A stretch of DNA of 64,000 bases from Pontiellaceae bacterium B12219 (GTDB lineage Bacteria > Verrucomicrobiota > Kiritimatiellia > Kiritimatiellales > Pontiellaceae). Every line of letters begins with the position of its first letter. Within the stretch, counting starts at the first letter, position 1. Positions 9,499 through 19,212 of the stretch are shown here, piece after piece. Location of the stretch: positions 24,179-88,178 of the forward strand of contig JARNMJ010000013.1 of assembly GCA_029432795.1 (NCBI GenBank), given 5' to 3'. The notes under the pieces were generated by a model. It had not been told where the DNA came from, ran no database searches, and worked only from the letters and a program-made list of their open reading frames with translations. A program made the translations under genes and the position numbers.

Positions 9499-10359
9499 AT
9501 GCAATGGAAAGATGCTTTTGAACTTCCGACGATGCTGGGATGGATAGAAATATTCATTCTGGCTGCTTTGCTATATTTTGTTTTTCGGCTGTTTAAAGGC
9601 ACCCGTGGATCTTCGATTCTGACCGGACTCATTATTCTCTTCGGCATGCTGTTTGCCATTACGAGTGTCAGCCACCTGGATGTTCTAAACTGGATTCTCA
9701 CGAAGCTGATGCTCTACATTACGCTCGCGGTGGTGGTGATCTTTCAACCGGAAATCCGGCGGGTTCTGGCGCGTCTTGGAAGACAACCCTGGCGGAATAC
9801 GGGATTGAATACACAAATATCGCTGGTGGAGCCCTTATTGCAAAGCATTATGCTTTTGTCGAAACGCAAGATTGGTGCACTCATTGCCATCGAACGTGAA
9901 ATCGGAATGCGGGCAATTCAGGATACCGGAACAAAAATGAACAGTTTAGTGAGTGCCGAACTGCTCTCTACCATCTTTTTCCCGCATACCCCGCTGCATG
10001 ATGGCGGCGTGATTATTTCGGGCGATCGAATCTGTGCTGCGGGCTGTCTCTTCCCGTTGTCGCAAAAAGAAGAGCTGAGCAAAATGCTGGGTACGCGGCA
10101 CCGGGCGGCCATTGGAATTACCGAAGAGACCGATGCGGTTGTGATTGTTGTTTCGGAAGAAACGGGTTCTATTTCAATTGCCTATAACGGACGCTTGCGC
10201 CGCGGGTTGCAGGAAGAGCGTTTGCGCCGTGTTCTTTCTTCTATGCTGCGCCGGGAACGCACGGGTCTCTCCCGTTTCCGTGAAAAAATTCAATCCGGTG
10301 AGGCGCCGTTATCGGAATCTGTTTTAATGACACTGAATGAGGACGAAGATGAAGGGTAA
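9499..10359 (+). CDS. cdaA: Diadenylate cyclase, c-di-AMP synthase
   Basis: 286 residues. Three N-terminal membrane helices (about 15-80) precede a DAC domain, the CdaA arrangement. It makes c-di-AMP from two ATP at the inner face of the membrane. The catalytic L-H-D-G-G motif (Gly where many homologues have Ala) and the G-T-R-H-R motif are present. It starts 2 bp after folP and overlaps cdaR, which encodes its usual regulator. c-di-AMP normally controls potassium and osmolyte transport and cell-wall balance; no such target is evident next to it. Confidence 0.93.
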   Translation: MQWKDAFELPTMLGWIEIFILAALLYFVFRLFKGTRGSSILTGLIILFGMLFAITSVSHLDVLNWILTKLMLYITLAVVVIFQPEIRRVLARLGRQPWRNTGLNTQISLVEPLLQSIMLLSKRKIGALIAIEREIGMRAIQDTGTKMNSLVSAELLSTIFFPHTPLHDGGVIISGDRICAAGCLFPLSQKEELSKMLGTRHRAAIGITEETDAVVIVVSEETGSISIAYNGRLRRGLQEERLRRVLSSMLRRERTGLSRFREKIQSGEAPLSESVLMTLNEDEDEG

Positions 10360-11299
10360 GTTTTCCAATCTTTGGAACCAGTTCCGGCGGGATAAAATGC
10401 TCCTCCTTCTCTGCTTCTTCCTCGCATTTTTTGCCTGGCAGATCATTCGGAAAAATATCGGTTTCGAGGTTTCTGTTTCCAACATTGCTGTGGATGTTAC
10501 ATCCCCTTCCGGCTGGGCGGTTTGGGAAAAATCGGCAAATCGCGTTAATATTGTATTTCGCGGTTCCCGCGAGGCCATCCGTTATCTGAATAATGACCAG
10601 CTTCGCGTGGTAATTCCGGTACCGAATCCGGAACAGGGAAAAGAAGTCACTATTAAACTCACGGAAGCCCATCTTCGAAATCCAACTGGTGCCAAAGTGG
10701 TCCGATTCAGTCCTTCTGAAATTGTGATTCGTCTGGATCAGGAGGGTGAACGAAAACTTCCGGTGAAAGCTGCATTTAAAGGTTCATTACCCGATGGACT
10801 GGAAATTGATCGTGTTGTCTGCACACCGGCCTCAGTTACGGTTTCGGGAGCACGTCAGATGCTTGATACAATGATTAACATTCATACCGAAGAGGTGGAT
10901 CTTAAAGATCGGCAATCCACATTTAAGGTAAGTGTTCCGATTGCAGTTCCTCAGGCCGGTCGTCTTAGCGTTGATCCGGATTGGATCTCGGCGGAGTTTT
11001 TTCTCGTCGAACGAAACAGTATGGCGGTTTTTGAAAAGATTCCTGTTCGCGTTATGGCGGCACCGGGTGAACAACGCGTTATCATGGTGACACCGCAGAA
11101 TATTACGGTCACTCTGCAAGGTCAGCAGCAGAAAATTGAACAAATGCGGGCAAGCGATTTATTTGCGTATGTCAGTTGTTACGAGCTTACTGAAAATGCT
11201 GCATATGAATTGCCGGTGGAAATAGATCTTCCGCCCGATGTTGTTGTGGTTAAAACTGAACCTTCTGTTGTTCATGTGGAAATCAGTTCCCCAAAATAG
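10349..11299 (+). CDS. cdaR: YbbR-domain regulator of the diadenylate cyclase
   Basis: 316 residues. A single membrane helix (about 15-33) is followed by an extracytoplasmic part with three YbbR-like beta-rich repeats (starting near residues 40, 130 and 220). Proteins of this kind bind CdaA and adjust its activity. The ATG at 10349 was preferred because GAGGA lies 5-9 bp upstream; an in-frame ATG at 10337 also exists. The start overlaps the cdaA stop by 11 bp. A copy of the dispersed palindrome (10363-10377) encodes S-N-L-W-N right after the start. Confidence 0.85.
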   Translation: MKGKFSNLWNQFRRDKMLLLLCFFLAFFAWQIIRKNIGFEVSVSNIAVDVTSPSGWAVWEKSANRVNIVFRGSREAIRYLNNDQLRVVIPVPNPEQGKEVTIKLTEAHLRNPTGAKVVRFSPSEIVIRLDQEGERKLPVKAAFKGSLPDGLEIDRVVCTPASVTVSGARQMLDTMINIHTEEVDLKDRQSTFKVSVPIAVPQAGRLSVDPDWISAEFFLVERNSMAVFEKIPVRVMAAPGEQRVIMVTPQNITVTLQGQQQKIEQMRASDLFAYVSCYELTENAAYELPVEIDLPPDVVVVKTEPSVVHVEISSPK

Positions 11300-11307
11300 G
11301 AGTTTTT

Positions 11308-11973
11308 ATGAAAACCTTTCACACATCCCTTATTTTACTACTAGGTGCCCTGCCCTGCCTTTCCATCGCACAGGAAACGCAGCGTGTTGAAACCGCTGAA
11401 ACATCCGGCCTCCAGATCAACAGCAGAACGGATAAAGAACGAATCCAGTTTCTTTCAAATGTTGCGCAGGTCTATTTCAGCGAAGAAGATTATGTATCGG
11501 CCATGAATGCCTATGAGCGGATACTCGAAATTGATCCGGAAAATCCGGAAGCGCTCTATATTATCGCGCACGTCTACATTAATGCGAAACAGTATGCTAA
11601 AGCCGAAACCCTGCTTAAAAAGCTGATTGAAGAAAATCCGGATGATTTCAAATTAAAGAATAATCTGGCCTGGCTCTATGCGACCGCTGAAGATCCTAGA
11701 TTCCGTGATGGTGAAAAAGCGGTGCGATATGCACAGGAGGCGATGGTGATTGAACCCACTGATCACCATATCTGGAGTACGCTGTCAGAAGCGCACTACA
11801 TTAACGGCGAATATGAAAAAGCCTACCGGGCAATTAAAAATATGGCCCTGCTTGCTTCCCAATATGGAACCGGAATAACCAAGGAAAGTGTGGAAAATTA
11901 CAACGAGCAGATCCGAAAATGTAAACGGGCCTGGGATACACAGAAGATGCTCGAAGGTGAAGAAGAGGAATAA
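11308..11973 (+). CDS. Periplasmic TPR-repeat protein
   Basis: 221 residues with a signal peptide (hydrophobic residues 7-20, then S-I-A-Q as likely cleavage region). Residues about 50-190 hold at least three tetratricopeptide repeats, seen as V-A-Q-V-Y-F-S-E-E-D-Y, A-L-Y-I-I-A-H-V-Y and L-A-W-L-Y-A-T-A-E-D. TPRs mediate protein-protein contacts. It follows cdaR by 8 bp with an AGGAG site and is probably the last gene of that operon; it meets the next gene head-on 14 bp further. Confidence 0.8.
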   Translation: MKTFHTSLILLLGALPCLSIAQETQRVETAETSGLQINSRTDKERIQFLSNVAQVYFSEEDYVSAMNAYERILEIDPENPEALYIIAHVYINAKQYAKAETLLKKLIEENPDDFKLKNNLAWLYATAEDPRFRDGEKAVRYAQEAMVIEPTDHHIWSTLSEAHYINGEYEKAYRAIKNMALLASQYGTGITKESVENYNEQIRKCKRAWDTQKMLEGEEEE

Positions 11974-11987
11974 CCCCTTCTTTCCCA

Positions 11988-12527
11988 TCAATATACAAAT
12001 ATTCCAAGTACAATAAGCACTATGCCAAATGCGCTTTTGCTGTATGCCACAAGTTTAAACAACCCTTCATTCGCCGTAAGGGGGGTATAGAATTTTCGAA
12101 AATACCACGGAGACATCAGTAAAATAATGCCATAAATGACACCCAGATAAACGGCCGCCACCAGAACCTGAAATAATGGTGATCCGGACATTGATGCCGT
12201 ACGGGTAATCGGAACAGCCACCAGACATAGAAATCCACCAAGTGCACGCGGAGCTAAAAGTTCCTTCATGTATATAACACTCGCCGCAAAAACCCCCACA
12301 GCGATAAACGGTATATAGGGTTTAATTACATCCACAGCCCCCATATTCATGGCACTGGCTTCTTTCGCCCCCATCCAGCAACATAACGCAGTTAAAACCC
12401 AGGCAGGAATGGTGCTGCGCGGAAACAGTTCTGCAAAACGTTTTACCAAATCCGGTCTAAGGATTCCCACAATTCCACCTGCGGTGGCCAGAGTACCCAG
12501 CAAAATCGAAATCCATTGTAAACTCAT
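11988..12527 (-). CDS. Small multi-pass membrane protein, unknown function
   Basis: 179 residues with five or six hydrophobic segments (about 5-22, 40-52, 70-88, 95-112, 120-140, 160-178). No transport or enzyme motif is recognisable. GAGA lies upstream of its ATG on the minus strand. It is convergent with the TPR gene. A perfect palindrome copy lies 15 bp upstream of its start (12542-12556). Confidence 0.6.
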   Translation of the reverse strand: MSLQWISILLGTLATAGGIVGILRPDLVKRFAELFPRSTIPAWVLTALCCWMGAKEASAMNMGAVDVIKPYIPFIAVGVFAASVIYMKELLAPRALGGFLCLVAVPITRTASMSGSPLFQVLVAAVYLGVIYGIILLMSPWYFRKFYTPLTANEGLFKLVAYSKSAFGIVLIVLGIFVY

Positions 12528-12710
12528 CGTCTCTCCTACCCTTCCAAGGTTTGGAATTAGTATGTTTTGGGAAAGCGGGATAGTGCGGATTCTTTAAGCC
12601 TTGTTCAAGCCTCCTTATCGTTTACTCGTCAACCATAGAACAGCCAAAGACAAGCATCCCCTCCCCTTCTACGGTGCACCGACCTCCAACACCATTTTTG
12701 ATGGAGACCC

Positions 12711-12744
12711 AAAAAAAGGCCCTTGCTGAGGCAAGGACCTTAAA
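12711..12744 (-). terminator. Terminator of the tRNA-Lys gene
   Basis: Read on the minus strand, AAGGTCCTTGC and GCAAGGGCCTT form a stem around a short loop, followed by a T run. It begins right after the tRNA 3' end. Confidence 0.85.
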
Positions 12745-12745
12745 A

Positions 12746-12821
<76 letters not shown>

Positions 12822-12926
12822 GTAAAAGAGGACAAAACATACGGATCGATTTGAGCTCCTGCAACTCATTTTTTTACATTAATGCTCAATTCGTCATTAA
12901 ATATAAAATTAATCTTATTAATATAT

Positions 12927-14828
12927 TTAAATCTTAACTTTACTCTTTTTCATCCACATCCCTAAAATCGAAACATCAGAAGGATTGACTCCTGAAATAC
13001 GACTGGCCTGCCCTATATTTTCCGGCTTTATCTTTTTTAATTTTTCCCGTGCTTCAAAACGCAAACTTTTTATCTGATCATAATCAAAATCAATTGGAAT
13101 AAGCTGTTTCTCCTGTTTTCGAACAACCTCAATCCGTTCTGATTCGCGTTTAATATACCCCGCATATTTAACTTCAATTTCAACCTGTTTAATCACATCC
13201 TCATCCAGATCAGAAGCAGCCTGAGGAAGGTTTATATATAAATTTTCAGGTCTTCGCAGGTGCTGAGCCAGTGATTTTCCTTCAAAAAATACTTTCTCCA
13301 ATCTCTCACATTCAGATTTTATCTGACGATCCTGCTGTTCAATTGATTGAATCTCATCCGGGGAAACAATCCCCAGCTGCTTTGTATGATTCAATAACCT
13401 GAAATAAACATTATCCTGCCGTAACGTCAGTCTATGCTCAGAACGCGAAGTAAACATACGATAAGGTTCATCAGTTCCTTTTGTAACCAAATCATCAATA
13501 AGAACCCCTATATAACTTTCATTGCGGCTCAATGTCAGCGATTCTTCACCTAATACTTTAAGTGCAGCATTTGCTCCGGCAACAAACCCCTGCCCCGCCG
13601 CTTCTTCATAGCCTGTTGTTCCATTCAACTGGCCTGCAAAAAACAGACTTTCTACCCGTTTAGTCTCCAATGTATGGAAAAGTTGCGTAGGATTCGCATA
13701 GTCGTATTCAATTGCATATCCAGGACGAAGAATTTCAGCATTCTCCAATCCCTGGATAGAGTGGATCATTTGTTCCTGCACATCCTCCGGCAGACTGTTT
13801 GAAGTTCCATTTGGATATAGGCGGATATTATTTCTTCCTTCCGGCTCAATGAAGACATGATGTGCATTTCGATCTGCAAACTTTATGATTTTATCTTCAA
13901 TAGAAGGGCAATAGCGAACTCCCGTTCCTTCCACCATACCTCCGTACATTGCACTCTTATGGAGGTTATCCGCGATAATCTGATGTGTATTTTCATTGGT
14001 ATGCGTCAACCAGCAGGGTAACTGATCGGATCCGGGCATCCAGGGATGAAGATGCTGATGTTCCACGTGGAACATCTTGTTTAATTCTTCCTTACTCAAC
14101 CCTTCATGTTCCACGTGGAACATATGCCATTCTTTTTTCGCGGTTCGGGAAAAAAACGGAGGAGGAATTTCTCCGGGTTGAATCTCCATTTTTGAATAAT
14201 CAATTGAATCTCTGTGCAGTCGGGGTGGGGTGCCTGTTTTTAAACGCGCCAACTCAAATCCGAAGCGAGCAAATGATGCGGACAAATCTTCCGCCGACTC
14301 TTCGCCCATTCGTCCTTCTTTAATACTTTTCGTTCCGATCAAAACCCGACCACGCAAAAAAGTTCCGGTGCAAATTACCACAGCTTCAGCATCAATATCA
14401 CCGCTTCCCCGTGTAGTTACACCACATATTTTAGTTCCTTTTGTCCGTATTTCAGTGACGATATCATCGTGAATATCCAGATTATCCTCCATCGACAACA
14501 CCGCTTGAATACGCAAAGGAAAAAGATCTTTATCACATTGCACACGGTTTGACTGCACAGCGGGACCTTTTCGGGTATTCAGCATGCGATATTGGATTCC
14601 TGTGTAGTCAGTATTACGGCCAAGTTCTCCACCCAGCGCATCCAATTCCGAAACTAAATGCGATTTAGCAATACCACCGACTGCCGGATTACAGGGTAAT
14701 CTTCCTATAAGTGATTTATTAAGCGTTATTAATAACGTTTTAACCCCCATACGCGCTGAGGCCAAAGCAGCCTCATAGCCTGCATGTCCACCACCCACAA
14801 CAATAACTTTATATAAAGACTTACTCAT
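12927..14828 (-). CDS. mnmG: tRNA uridine-5-carboxymethylaminomethyl modification enzyme
   Basis: 633 residues. It is the FAD-dependent partner of MnmE that modifies U34 of several tRNAs. The N terminus has the dinucleotide-binding [10 protein letters not shown] motif; [16 protein letters not shown] and E-E-A-A-G-Q-G follow. ATG at 14828 was chosen because this is where homology with MnmG begins; an in-frame extension to 14978 would add 50 unrelated residues. Between residues about 238 and 270 there is an extra segment compared with the E. coli protein, containing the peptide M-F-H-V-E-H twice, 16 residues apart. These are the translations of two parS sites. The gene lies near dnaA/dnaN, but parA, parB and rsmG are not in the window. 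Confidence 0.95.
   Translation of the reverse strand: MSKSLYKVIVVGGGHAGYEAALASARMGVKTLLITLNKSLIGRLPCNPAVGGIAKSHLVSELDALGGELGRNTDYTGIQYRMLNTRKGPAVQSNRVQCDKDLFPLRIQAVLSMEDNLDIHDDIVTEIRTKGTKICGVTTRGSGDIDAEAVVICTGTFLRGRVLIGTKSIKEGRMGEESAEDLSASFARFGFELARLKTGTPPRLHRDSIDYSKMEIQPGEIPPPFFSRTAKKEWHMFHVEHEGLSKEELNKMFHVEHQHLHPWMPGSDQLPCWLTHTNENTHQIIADNLHKSAMYGGMVEGTGVRYCPSIEDKIIKFADRNAHHVFIEPEGRNNIRLYPNGTSNSLPEDVQEQMIHSIQGLENAEILRPGYAIEYDYANPTQLFHTLETKRVESLFFAGQLNGTTGYEEAAGQGFVAGANAALKVLGEESLTLSRNESYIGVLIDDLVTKGTDEPYRMFTSRSEHRLTLRQDNVYFRLLNHTKQLGIVSPDEIQSIEQQDRQIKSECERLEKVFFEGKSLAQHLRRPENLYINLPQAASDLDEDVIKQVEIEVKYAGYIKRESERIEVVRKQEKQLIPIDFDYDQIKSLRFEAREKLKKIKPENIGQASRISGVNPSDVSILGMWMKKSKVKI
14059..14074. 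promoter_or_regulatory. parS chromosome-partition site 1
   Basis: TGTTCCACGTGGAACA, a perfect 16-bp palindrome equal to the ParB-binding consensus known from many bacteria. It lies inside mnmG, about 5-6 kb from the putative origin, where parS sites normally cluster. Confidence 0.9.
14107..14122. promoter_or_regulatory. parS chromosome-partition site 2
   Basis: A second identical TGTTCCACGTGGAACA, 48 bp from the first, so in the same mnmG reading frame and encoding the same M-F-H-V-E-H peptide. The pair should be a ParB loading site. Confidence 0.9.
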
Positions 14829-15015
14829 ACAATTACCTATCCTTAAAATTAGAAAGGCGAAATCGTTACATTCAGCAACAAATTGTTCAACAACAGGTTG
14901 TGCAAAATAGTGATTTAATTTCACATCGATACTCCTGTAAAATACCGCTGAGTCAGGTTGCTTTTGGCATATTGCCAATATTCATTCTTGTTTATGAACA
15001 CCATATGGAAAAACT

Positions 15016-15864
15016 ATGAAAATTATGATTTCAGGGTCACACGGATTAGTAGGATCAGCATTGGCTGCTTTGCTTCAACGCAATGGCCACACCGTCATTC
15101 AACTTAACCGGGCGTTCGACGATGCACTCGATTTTCATGATGTTCATGCAGTTGTTCATCTGGCCGGTGAAAGTATTGCCGAAGGACGATGGAACTCAGA
15201 AAAGAAAAAACGCATAGAGCAGAGCAGGGTAGGGGGGACGCAGAAAATTTCACAATTAATATCGCAGTCTGATGAAAAACCTTCCGTTTTCATCAGTGCA
15301 TCAGCAATTGGCTATTATGGAAACCGGGCTGAAGAAATTCTTACTGAGGAAAGTACTGCAGGAAATGATTTCTTATCGACGGTATGTGTTAAATGGGAAA
15401 ATGCGACAGAAGCCGCTCAACATGCAGGAGTACGAACTGTGAACCTCCGAACCGGTATTGTTCTCTCAAAACAAGGCGGAGCACTCGCTAAAATGTTACC
15501 TCCATTTAAACTGGGTGGGGGAGGAGTTATGGGGAGCGGAAAACAATATATGAGCTGGATCAGTCTCGACGATATGGTTGAAGCAATTCTCTGCATTATT
15601 AAAGATAAAACAGTAAGCGGACCGGTCAACATGACAGCACCACATCCTGTTACAAATAAAGAATTTACAAAAACACTCGGTAAAACACTGAAACGACCGA
15701 CCGTTATGCCTTTACCATCATTTGCAGCACGGCTTATTTTTGGCGAAATGGCTGATGCGCTTCTGCTCTCCAGCACGCGGGTTGAGCCGGTTAAATTAGT
15801 AAAAGCAGGATATCAATTTAAACATCATGATCTAAAAACAGCACTTGAGGATATTTTAAAATGA
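15016..15864 (+). CDS. TIGR01777-family NAD(P)-dependent epimerase/dehydratase (YfcH-like)
   Basis: 282 residues. N-terminal I-S-G-S-H-G-L-V-G-S-A is a Rossmann dinucleotide motif; S-A-I-G-Y-Y-G with the Y at the catalytic position, F-L-S-T-V-C-V-K-W-E and R-T-G-I-V-L-S follow, as in the YfcH/SDR39U1 group. The substrate of this extended-SDR family is unknown. It is transcribed divergently from mnmG and overlaps the HNH gene by 4 bp (ATGA). Confidence 0.85.
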   Translation: MKIMISGSHGLVGSALAALLQRNGHTVIQLNRAFDDALDFHDVHAVVHLAGESIAEGRWNSEKKKRIEQSRVGGTQKISQLISQSDEKPSVFISASAIGYYGNRAEEILTEESTAGNDFLSTVCVKWENATEAAQHAGVRTVNLRTGIVLSKQGGALAKMLPPFKLGGGGVMGSGKQYMSWISLDDMVEAILCIIKDKTVSGPVNMTAPHPVTNKEFTKTLGKTLKRPTVMPLPSFAARLIFGEMADALLLSSTRVEPVKLVKAGYQFKHHDLKTALEDILK

Positions 15865-16211
15865 AACGTAGTGATGCTTTGCATAAAATTCATCAGGAAC
15901 TTTCGGATAAAGAAAAAGGGTATCGCGCTAAAGCCCTTAAAATGTACCCCCATGTGTGCGGCAGTTGTGCAAGAGAGTTTTCAGGTGCCAAATTAAAAGA
16001 GCTCACGGTTCACCATAAGGATCACAATCACGACAACAACCCTCCGGACGGAAGCAACTGGGAGTTGCTTTGTGTTTACTGCCATGACAATGAGCATGAA
16101 AAACACAAAATGAAGGGATATGGCGGGGCCGTGGAAAAATCATTTGAGAGTAAAGGGTTCAGCGCTTTCGATGGACTGGATTCATTATTTCCAACCTCTG
16201 GAAAAGACTAG
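15861..16211 (+). CDS. HNH-endonuclease-fold protein (YajD-like)
   Basis: 116 residues. Zinc ligands C-G-S-C (residues 34-37) and C-V-Y-C-H (near 74-78), plus V-H-H-K-D-H-N-H-D-N-N-P and H-D-N-E-H form the HNH box of the YajD family. Such stand-alone proteins may nick or cleave DNA or only bind it; the cellular role is unknown. It is translationally coupled to the epimerase gene. The last codons contain a palindrome copy (16189-16203) encoding F-P-T-S-G-K. Confidence 0.75.
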   Translation: MKRSDALHKIHQELSDKEKGYRAKALKMYPHVCGSCAREFSGAKLKELTVHHKDHNHDNNPPDGSNWELLCVYCHDNEHEKHKMKGYGGAVEKSFESKGFSAFDGLDSLFPTSGKD

Positions 16212-16223
16212 GACCGGTAACAA

Positions 16224-16448
16224 ATGCAACAGTCTGTTGCACAGTCATTGCAAATGGAATTTAAACAGTCAGATCAAAAAGACCTCAGGAAACTGAAGTT
16301 CATATTCATGGCATTGTTTAGTTTTGTTACCACCGTCATGGCATTGAACTACATGAAACAGCCCTCCGTAATGCAACTGATCTATCTTGCATTGCATATC
16401 TTTACAGGCTTATTCATTCTGACGATTTGGATCTTCTCAAAGAGGTAG
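16224..16448 (+). CDS. Small two-helix membrane protein, unknown
   Basis: 74 residues with hydrophobic helices at about 27-43 and 52-70. No motif is recognised. It follows the HNH gene by 12 bp with only a weak GGT-type ribosome binding site, so expression is less sure. The next 190 bp hold nothing recognisable. Confidence 0.45.
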   Translation: MQQSVAQSLQMEFKQSDQKDLRKLKFIFMALFSFVTTVMALNYMKQPSVMQLIYLALHIFTGLFILTIWIFSKR

Positions 16449-16641
16449 AATAAAAAAATGGACTACCAAAATGGTCAAAGTCTGTGTTCCCCATAAATAG
16501 TCCTGCAACCAAATCCTGGTCGAGGAGGCTAAAGTTTGATTCCTGAGTCAATTCAGCTCTAACGTTGTTTTTTTGTATGAATAATGAAGAGAGCGGTTAC
16601 CTGATCATAACTGTTTCCATTCGAAATTCATTTAAGCGTGA

Positions 16642-16941
16642 TCAGAACGTACGATTTACCTGAATTGTATATTGATTCGATAAATGAATTAAAAAAAAAG
16701 CGGATAACAATGCCAGCCAGAATAACAGGAAGACGACGAATCCTTTCATCCATCGGTTCTTCAACGTCATTTTTAAATAGATAAAAGGAATGCTGGGGAT
16801 CTGAACCCAAAGCTTACGGGAATTTACAGTGCCTCCCCCAAACTTATTAATCTGATCACGCATATAGATCCATAATCCGAAAGAAGCTAATCCGAGAGGG
16901 AAGGCGAATACAAAAAAATAAGCTGCGTCTAATTCCATCAA
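16642..16941 (-). CDS. Small membrane protein, unknown
   Basis: 99 residues with helices at about 6-25 and 67-88, separated by a basic cytoplasmic-looking loop. Not recognised. It starts 5 bp after the stop of the 79-residue gene upstream on the same strand, so the two are probably co-transcribed. Confidence 0.5.
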   Translation of the reverse strand: MMELDAAYFFVFAFPLGLASFGLWIYMRDQINKFGGGTVNSRKLWVQIPSIPFIYLKMTLKNRWMKGFVVFLLFWLALLSAFFLIHLSNQYTIQVNRTF

Positions 16942-16946
16942 ACGAA

Positions 16947-17186
16947 CTACATAACCGTTTTAACAAAAGCACTGAATTCTTCTGGAGTCATATCGTCCAG
17001 CTTCAGGCCACGGGCCTTAAGTTCTGCTTCAATTTTTTGAATAAGCTGCTGAATAAATTCATGACTTTCATCAGATCCCATCAGCACATCATAGTTCTCC
17101 CCTTTGGTGATTCGAATATGGCCGTCGTCGGTATCAAAACCGACTCCCAACAAACGGATAACTTTCTTTCGATTAGCTTCGGGCAT
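16947..17186 (-). CDS. Small soluble protein, unknown
   Basis: 79 residues: a beta-rich first half (K-K-V-I-R-L-L-G-V-G-F-D; H-I-R-I-T-K-G) and a helical second half with M-T-P-E-E-F-S-A-F-V-K. Not recognised; no signal peptide. The second half could be a dimerising helix pair. It is the first gene of a two-gene minus-strand unit. Confidence 0.5.
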   Translation of the reverse strand: MPEANRKKVIRLLGVGFDTDDGHIRITKGENYDVLMGSDESHEFIQQLIQKIEAELKARGLKLDDMTPEEFSAFVKTVM

Positions 17187-17246
17187 TTTTTTTAATAAAC
17201 CTGCTTGATCCCATTCTCAGAAATGGCTATTTTCTGCGCTCATTCA

Positions 17247-17322
17247 TTGCCGAATGGTGTAATTGGCAGCACAAGCGACTCTGACTCGCTTAGTCAAGGT
17301 TCGAGTCCTTGTTCGGCAACCA
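17247..17322 (+). tRNA. tRNA-Gln (anticodon CTG)
   Basis: 76 nt with encoded CCA. Acceptor TTGCCGA pairs with TCGGCAA. The anticodon stem AGCGA / TCGCT encloses loop CTCTGAC with CTG at 34-36; the T arm has GGTTCGAGTCC. It reads codon CAG and lies between the unknown minus-strand pair and dnaN. Confidence 0.96.
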
Positions 17323-17395
17323 CTCTCCCTTCCAATTCCCGGAAAACTGAATAAAAATACGATTCAATCCTCCGGAAATTCAGCAGTTCCAGTGA

Positions 17396-18490
17396 TTAAC
17401 TCACCCGAATCGGCATGATTACATACAGGAATGGAACATTCGTTTTAATGACGCCAGGACTCAGTTCATCTGAAAGCTCCAGATAAATTTCATCGCTGTC
17501 GAGATGTTTAAGCGGAGCCATCAGAAACGTCGGATTAAATGCAATCGTGATATCTTTTCCGGAATACTTCACCGGGACCGCTTCACGCGATTCTCCAACT
17601 TCAGGAGAGGATGTTAAAAGTTCCATGCGGTTTTCGGTTATCTGAATCTTCACAGAAGCCGCCTGATCATCCAGCATCAAAGAAACACGCCGAACAGCAC
17701 TCTGCAGCATTTCGCGATCGATCGCGATGCGCTCTTCACACTGCGACGGAATCACCTGTCGGTAATTCGGATACGTGCCATCAATCAGTTTTGAAATAAT
17801 AAAAATATTTCCGAATTCAAAAGCCACCTGGGTAGCGGAGGTTTTAATGCTGGCATCACCGTCGCTATCCAGAGTTTTAATCAGTTCAGCAACTGTTTTG
17901 CTCGGCACCACAATATCCAGCTGTGCATCATCCGGCACATCAATTTCCTGCTCAACCAAAGCGAGTCGGCGACCGTCTGTACAAACGGTTGTCAACTTAT
18001 TGTCACGGAAGGCCATCAGGGACCCGTTCAGAATCGCCCGGGATTCATCCGTAGAGGCCGCGTAAGATGTTTTCTGTAGGATATCCTTAAATGTGCTCTG
18101 CTTGAGCGTATAGGAGAAACTCTCCTCGAATGTGGGCATAGGCGGAAAATCATCGCTGGAAAGTCCTTCAAGCTTACAGCTGTAGGACCCCGAGATGATG
18201 GTGGCCACATCTTCATTGCTCACTCCGATATCCACCTGATGGCTCGGAAGATCCCGGCAGATGCTGAAAAAACGGCGGGCGGGCAGGGTGGTAGCCCCAT
18301 CCTCATCAATGTCTGCCTCAATACTGGTCCGCACGCTGACTTCCATATCCGTGGTGGTGAGCGTGAGTTTTCCATTGCTTGCCTCCAGCAGTACATTGGA
18401 AAGAATCGGCAGAGTGGTCCGCTGACCTACAATAGACTGCACCTTTTGCAGCGCTTCAAGAATCTGATCCTTTTCAATGCTGAACTTCAT
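17396..18490 (-). CDS. dnaN: DNA polymerase III beta sliding clamp
   Basis: 364 residues, normal for a three-domain clamp ring subunit that tethers the polymerase to DNA. Typical segments are L-P-I-L-S-N-V-L-L-E near residues 28-37, G-T-Y-P-N-Y near 240-245, and the C-terminal V-I-M-P-I-R-V, which ends the family's conserved M-P-(M/I)-R tail. ATG at 18490 has AGGAGG 7 bp upstream; an in-frame TTG at 18496 is less likely. It lies downstream of dnaA on the same strand but is separated from it by a terminator and a 770-bp gap, so it has its own promoter. Confidence 0.97.
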   Translation of the reverse strand: MKFSIEKDQILEALQKVQSIVGQRTTLPILSNVLLEASNGKLTLTTTDMEVSVRTSIEADIDEDGATTLPARRFFSICRDLPSHQVDIGVSNEDVATIISGSYSCKLEGLSSDDFPPMPTFEESFSYTLKQSTFKDILQKTSYAASTDESRAILNGSLMAFRDNKLTTVCTDGRRLALVEQEIDVPDDAQLDIVVPSKTVAELIKTLDSDGDASIKTSATQVAFEFGNIFIISKLIDGTYPNYRQVIPSQCEERIAIDREMLQSAVRRVSLMLDDQAASVKIQITENRMELLTSSPEVGESREAVPVKYSGKDITIAFNPTFLMAPLKHLDSDEIYLELSDELSPGVIKTNVPFLYVIMPIRVS

Positions 18491-18496
18491 TAACAA

Positions 18497-19210
18497 GCCT
18501 CCTGTTATATAGATATACTTTATTTATAAAATCACTATTATTAATGTCTGTGTATAACCGATCTGAAATCTACTTATTTATCGTAAGTCCGTCACCAGTA
18601 AAGTTTTAAAAAACCTAGTAACCCTGTGCATAAACTGAGCATAACTGGTGCCGTCTGTGCACAACGTGAAGTTGTTAAATTCATCATCAGCAACTCCACA
18701 GGTTATTAAGGATTCATTAACAGGCAATTTGCGTTTTAGCGCCCTCGAAACAAATCCCGAACCGGTTCCGAACATTGGAAGAAATAGTGCCTGAAAATGC
18801 CGCGCTTTCCAACATTGGAAGTGAGTTTTCGCAGGGGTATCTCAAACCGGAAAAGGGGAGAGGTGGAACGCGGTAAAACCGAAAAACGGAGGGTGCTGTT
18901 CCCGCAGCGCTGCGGGTAAGAAAGGCAGGTGTTTATTTTTTTTATGATCATGCTTCTACCGGAATATGCTCCCGCCGGAAAATAACCGGTGTTCCAGCAA
19001 ACCAATCGGTCACCGCTTATCTTTTCGCCTGTATATTCCAGAGCTTGGAAACCGATCTTCATCAGCGATGCATTACACCTGTTCATCATCACGGCATCCA
19101 CTGCCGATCTGCAGGGGCTCGGGATACCGACCGTTTCTGTATGCAGTGCCGCAGGTGTTCTGAAGTTATATCATTATCGATGACAACCTTGCCGCGCTCT
19201 CTGTATTGCC
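18497..19210. other. Candidate replication origin (oriC) between dnaA and dnaN
   Basis: A non-coding gap at the place where many bacterial origins lie. It has DnaA-box matches on the same strand: TGTGTATAA (18549-18557) and TGTGCATAA (18625-18633), both perfect reverse complements of TTATNCACA, plus one-mismatch boxes TGAGCATAA (18636-18644) and TGTGCACAA (18656-18664). The 18500-18720 part is AT-rich. Two or three dispersed-palindrome copies or variants also fall here (18766, 18807, 19036). Origin function is inferred; GC-skew was not computed. Confidence 0.6.
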
Positions 19211-19212
19211 AT

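Noticed and set aside
14059..14122. The parS sites as members of the TTCCA-N5-TGGAA family, since they contain TTCCA and TGGAA
   Set aside because: Their arms are separated by 2 bp instead of 5, the match extends to TGTTCCACGTGGAACA, and that is the known ParB consensus.
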